DNA of 8,195 nt, taken from an uncultured Eubacteriales bacterium (lineage in GTDB: Bacteria; Bacillota; Clostridia; Oscillospirales; Oscillospiraceae). The stretch lies in NCBI GenBank assembly GCA_905210385.1, contig CAJLWS010000058.1, forward strand, positions 1 through 8,195, in the 5' to 3' direction. Positions 7,153 to 8,195 of the stretch are shown here, piece by piece. Every line of letters starts with the position of its first letter. The stretch's first letter is position 1. The position numbers were made by a program, and so were the translations under genes. A model generated the notes under the pieces. It was not told where the DNA came from and did not search any database. It worked only from the letters and a program-made list of their open reading frames with translations.

Positions 7153-7995
7153 ATGGCAAAGAAAACGATTATCACTGTGGCCACCACCGGTGCGTGGCCC
7201 AAGAAGGAGAACAACCCCAACGTGCCCATGACCCCCGCTGAGATCGCGGAGGACGTGTACGCCTGCTGGAAAGCGGGCGCGGCCATCGCCCACCTGCACA
7301 TGCGGGACGACGAGGGCAACGGCACCATGGAGACCGCAAAATTCCGTGAGACGGTGGAGCTGCTTCGGACCAACCACCCGGATTGCGACATCATCCTGAA
7401 CATGACCACCTCCGGCGCGCTGGTGGCCAGCGACGATCTGCGCAAGGCCCATCTGAAGGAGCTGCGCCCTGAGCTGGGCACCTTCGACTGCGGCTCCATG
7501 AACTGGATGAATACAGGGCTGTTCCTCAATCCTCCCAAGTTCCTGGAGGAACTGGGCCGAGATATGCAGGAGTGGGGCGTCAAGCCCGAGATCGAGGCCT
7601 TTGACCCGGGCATGATCGCCAACGCCGCTTACTATCTAAAGAAGGGCGTGCTGAAGGCTCCCCTCCATTTCCAGTTCTGCATGGGTTGCGCCAACGGCAT
7701 CCCCGGCAGCATGAAGAACTTGCTGTTCATGAAGGAGACCATGGACTCCCTGTGTCCCGGTTCTACCTGGAGCTGCTTTGGCGTGGGGCACTCCGCCATG
7801 GAGATCCTCTATGGAGCCGTCGCTTTGGGCGGACACATCCGCGTGGGCATGGAGGACAACGTGATGTATGCCAAGGGCAAGCTGGCCGAGAGCAACGCCC
7901 AGTTCGTGGAGCGTGCCGCCCGGGTGATCCGGGAGTACGGCAATGAAGTGGCTACTCCCGATGAGGCCCGGGAAATTCTGAGCTTGAAGAAATGA
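7153..7995 (+). CDS. Beta-keto acid cleavage enzyme (BKACE/DUF849); candidate triacetate acetoacetate-lyase
   Basis: This 280-residue TIM-barrel enzyme of the BKACE family (PF05853) condenses a beta-keto acid with acetyl-CoA and splits it to acetoacetate plus a new acyl-CoA. AHLHMRD (46-52) supplies the zinc-binding histidines H47 and H49; GGHIRVGMEDN (226-236) supplies zinc ligand E234, D235 and substrate-carboxylate-binding R230; NMTTSG (83-88) matches the substrate loop. Where lysine-pathway Kce has a glutamate that, as I recall, holds the substrate amino group, this protein reads GAWP with W15, arguing against an aminated substrate. ATG 7153 follows CAGGAGG with a 9-base gap; a TTG at 7132 upstream lies ahead of that site and is rejected. 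By context, 3,5-dioxohexanoate (triacetate) is a plausible substrate, giving acetoacetate and acetoacetyl-CoA. Family certain, substrate inferred. Confidence 0.94.
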   Translation: MAKKTIITVATTGAWPKKENNPNVPMTPAEIAEDVYACWKAGAAIAHLHMRDDEGNGTMETAKFRETVELLRTNHPDCDIILNMTTSGALVASDDLRKAHLKELRPELGTFDCGSMNWMNTGLFLNPPKFLEELGRDMQEWGVKPEIEAFDPGMIANAAYYLKKGVLKAPLHFQFCMGCANGIPGSMKNLLFMKETMDSLCPGSTWSCFGVGHSAMEILYGAVALGGHIRVGMEDNVMYAKGKLAESNAQFVERAARVIREYGNEVATPDEAREILSLKK

Positions 7996-8183
7996 GCTGG
8001 GGACCCAGTCTGTTCTATTACCACTGCCCCTGCTGCGGGAAGCGATTTAGTTGCGAAGAGGGGTTGATCCCAGTTTTGGGGGAACGCTTTGGAAAATGTC
8101 CAACTTGCGGAGCAGAGGGTGTACTGGAGTGTACCGGTCCCCGTATTCCAGGCGACCAGGCCTACGAGGAGGTCTGGGATTAG
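7992..8183 (+). CDS. Small zinc-ribbon protein, translationally coupled
   Basis: This is a 63-residue protein of unrecognised function. It has two CxxC knuckles, C12-PC-C15 within YHCPCCGKRF and C36-PT-C39 within KCPTCGAEG, spaced like a zinc ribbon; C14, C21 and C47 are extra cysteines. The C-terminus is acidic, and no membrane segment or signal is seen. Its ATG overlaps the stop of the preceding gene as ATGA, and no good ribosome binding site of its own is visible, so translation probably depends on termination of the cleavage-enzyme gene. The tight coupling suggests a related job such as metal delivery, a chaperone or a rubredoxin-like electron carrier, but none can be shown. The paired knuckles and clean frame make it a real gene rather than a chance frame. 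Confidence 0.75.
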   Translation: MSWGPSLFYYHCPCCGKRFSCEEGLIPVLGERFGKCPTCGAEGVLECTGPRIPGDQAYEEVWD

Positions 8184-8195
8184 ATCACAAACAGA

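Larger units (their letters stand above)
1717..8183 (+). other. Six-gene sigma-54-controlled catabolic operon
   Basis: All six genes run the same way, with gaps of 57, 70, 23 and 27 bases and a final 4-base overlap. No internal promoter or T-rich terminator is visible. The only clear promoter is the sigma-54 site at 1645-1660. The hairpin at 4561-4595 separates hydrolase and transporter from the CoA-handling enzymes. Co-transcription is inferred from spacing and direction. The end of the operon is not seen, and further genes, such as the missing dehydrogenases, may follow after 8183. Confidence 0.7.

Noticed and set aside
5929..7452. Long minus-strand open frame opposite the thiolase and BKACE genes
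   Set aside because: It is a shadow of GC-rich coding sequence; its translation is low-complexity Gly/His/Leu-rich with no family motif, and it lies opposite two clear enzymes.
1..8195. CRISPR array, tRNA, rRNA, insertion sequence or phage genes
   Set aside because: No spaced direct repeats, RNA-gene signatures, transposase motifs or terminal inverted repeats were seen on either strand.

Overview
The window looks like a catabolic locus from a GC-rich, strictly anaerobic Firmicute of the Oscillospiraceae type (Flavonifractor, Intestinimonas or Pseudoflavonifractor relatives). That guess rests on strong AGGAGG ribosome binding sites, TTG starts, GC-rich codon use next to AT-rich control DNA, sigma-54 control, and clostridial fermentation enzymes. 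No marker gene in the window fixes the species.

Layout: positions 1-1269 (minus strand) hold most of a sigma-54-dependent activator with a PAS-like sensor and an AAA+ domain; its DNA-binding end runs off the left edge. A divergent control region (1270-1716) follows. It contains a sigma-70-type promoter for the activator, a near-perfect sigma-54 -24/-12 promoter facing right, and two matching 20-bp dyads upstream of it that fit activator binding sites. Six rightward, closely spaced genes then form an apparent operon: a cyclase-family metal hydrolase (1717-2502), a sodium:solute symporter with an unusual C-terminal pair of winged-helix-like repeats (2560-4551), a CoA-transferase (4622-5944), a thiolase (5968-7125), a beta-keto acid cleavage enzyme (BKACE, DUF849; 7153-7995), and a tiny zinc-ribbon protein overlapping it by 4 bases (7992-8183). 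No terminator is seen at the right edge, so the operon may continue.

Proposed joint function (inference): the symporter imports a substrate, the cyclase-family hydrolase opens a ring to give an open-chain keto acid, BKACE cleaves a beta-keto acid with acetyl-CoA to acetoacetate plus an acyl-CoA, the CoA-transferase activates acetoacetate, and the thiolase yields acetyl-CoA. The best match to known biochemistry is the anaerobic phloroglucinol (flavonoid and tannin breakdown) route described in Clostridium scatologenes. That route uses a dihydrophloroglucinol cyclohydrolase and a triacetate acetoacetate-lyase. The two redox enzymes it also needs (phloroglucinol reductase and 3-hydroxy-5-oxohexanoate dehydrogenase) are not in this window, so the substrate remains a hypothesis. 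The most novel features are the transporter with a DNA-binding-like tail, the well-resolved sigma-54 switch, and the coupled zinc-ribbon gene.
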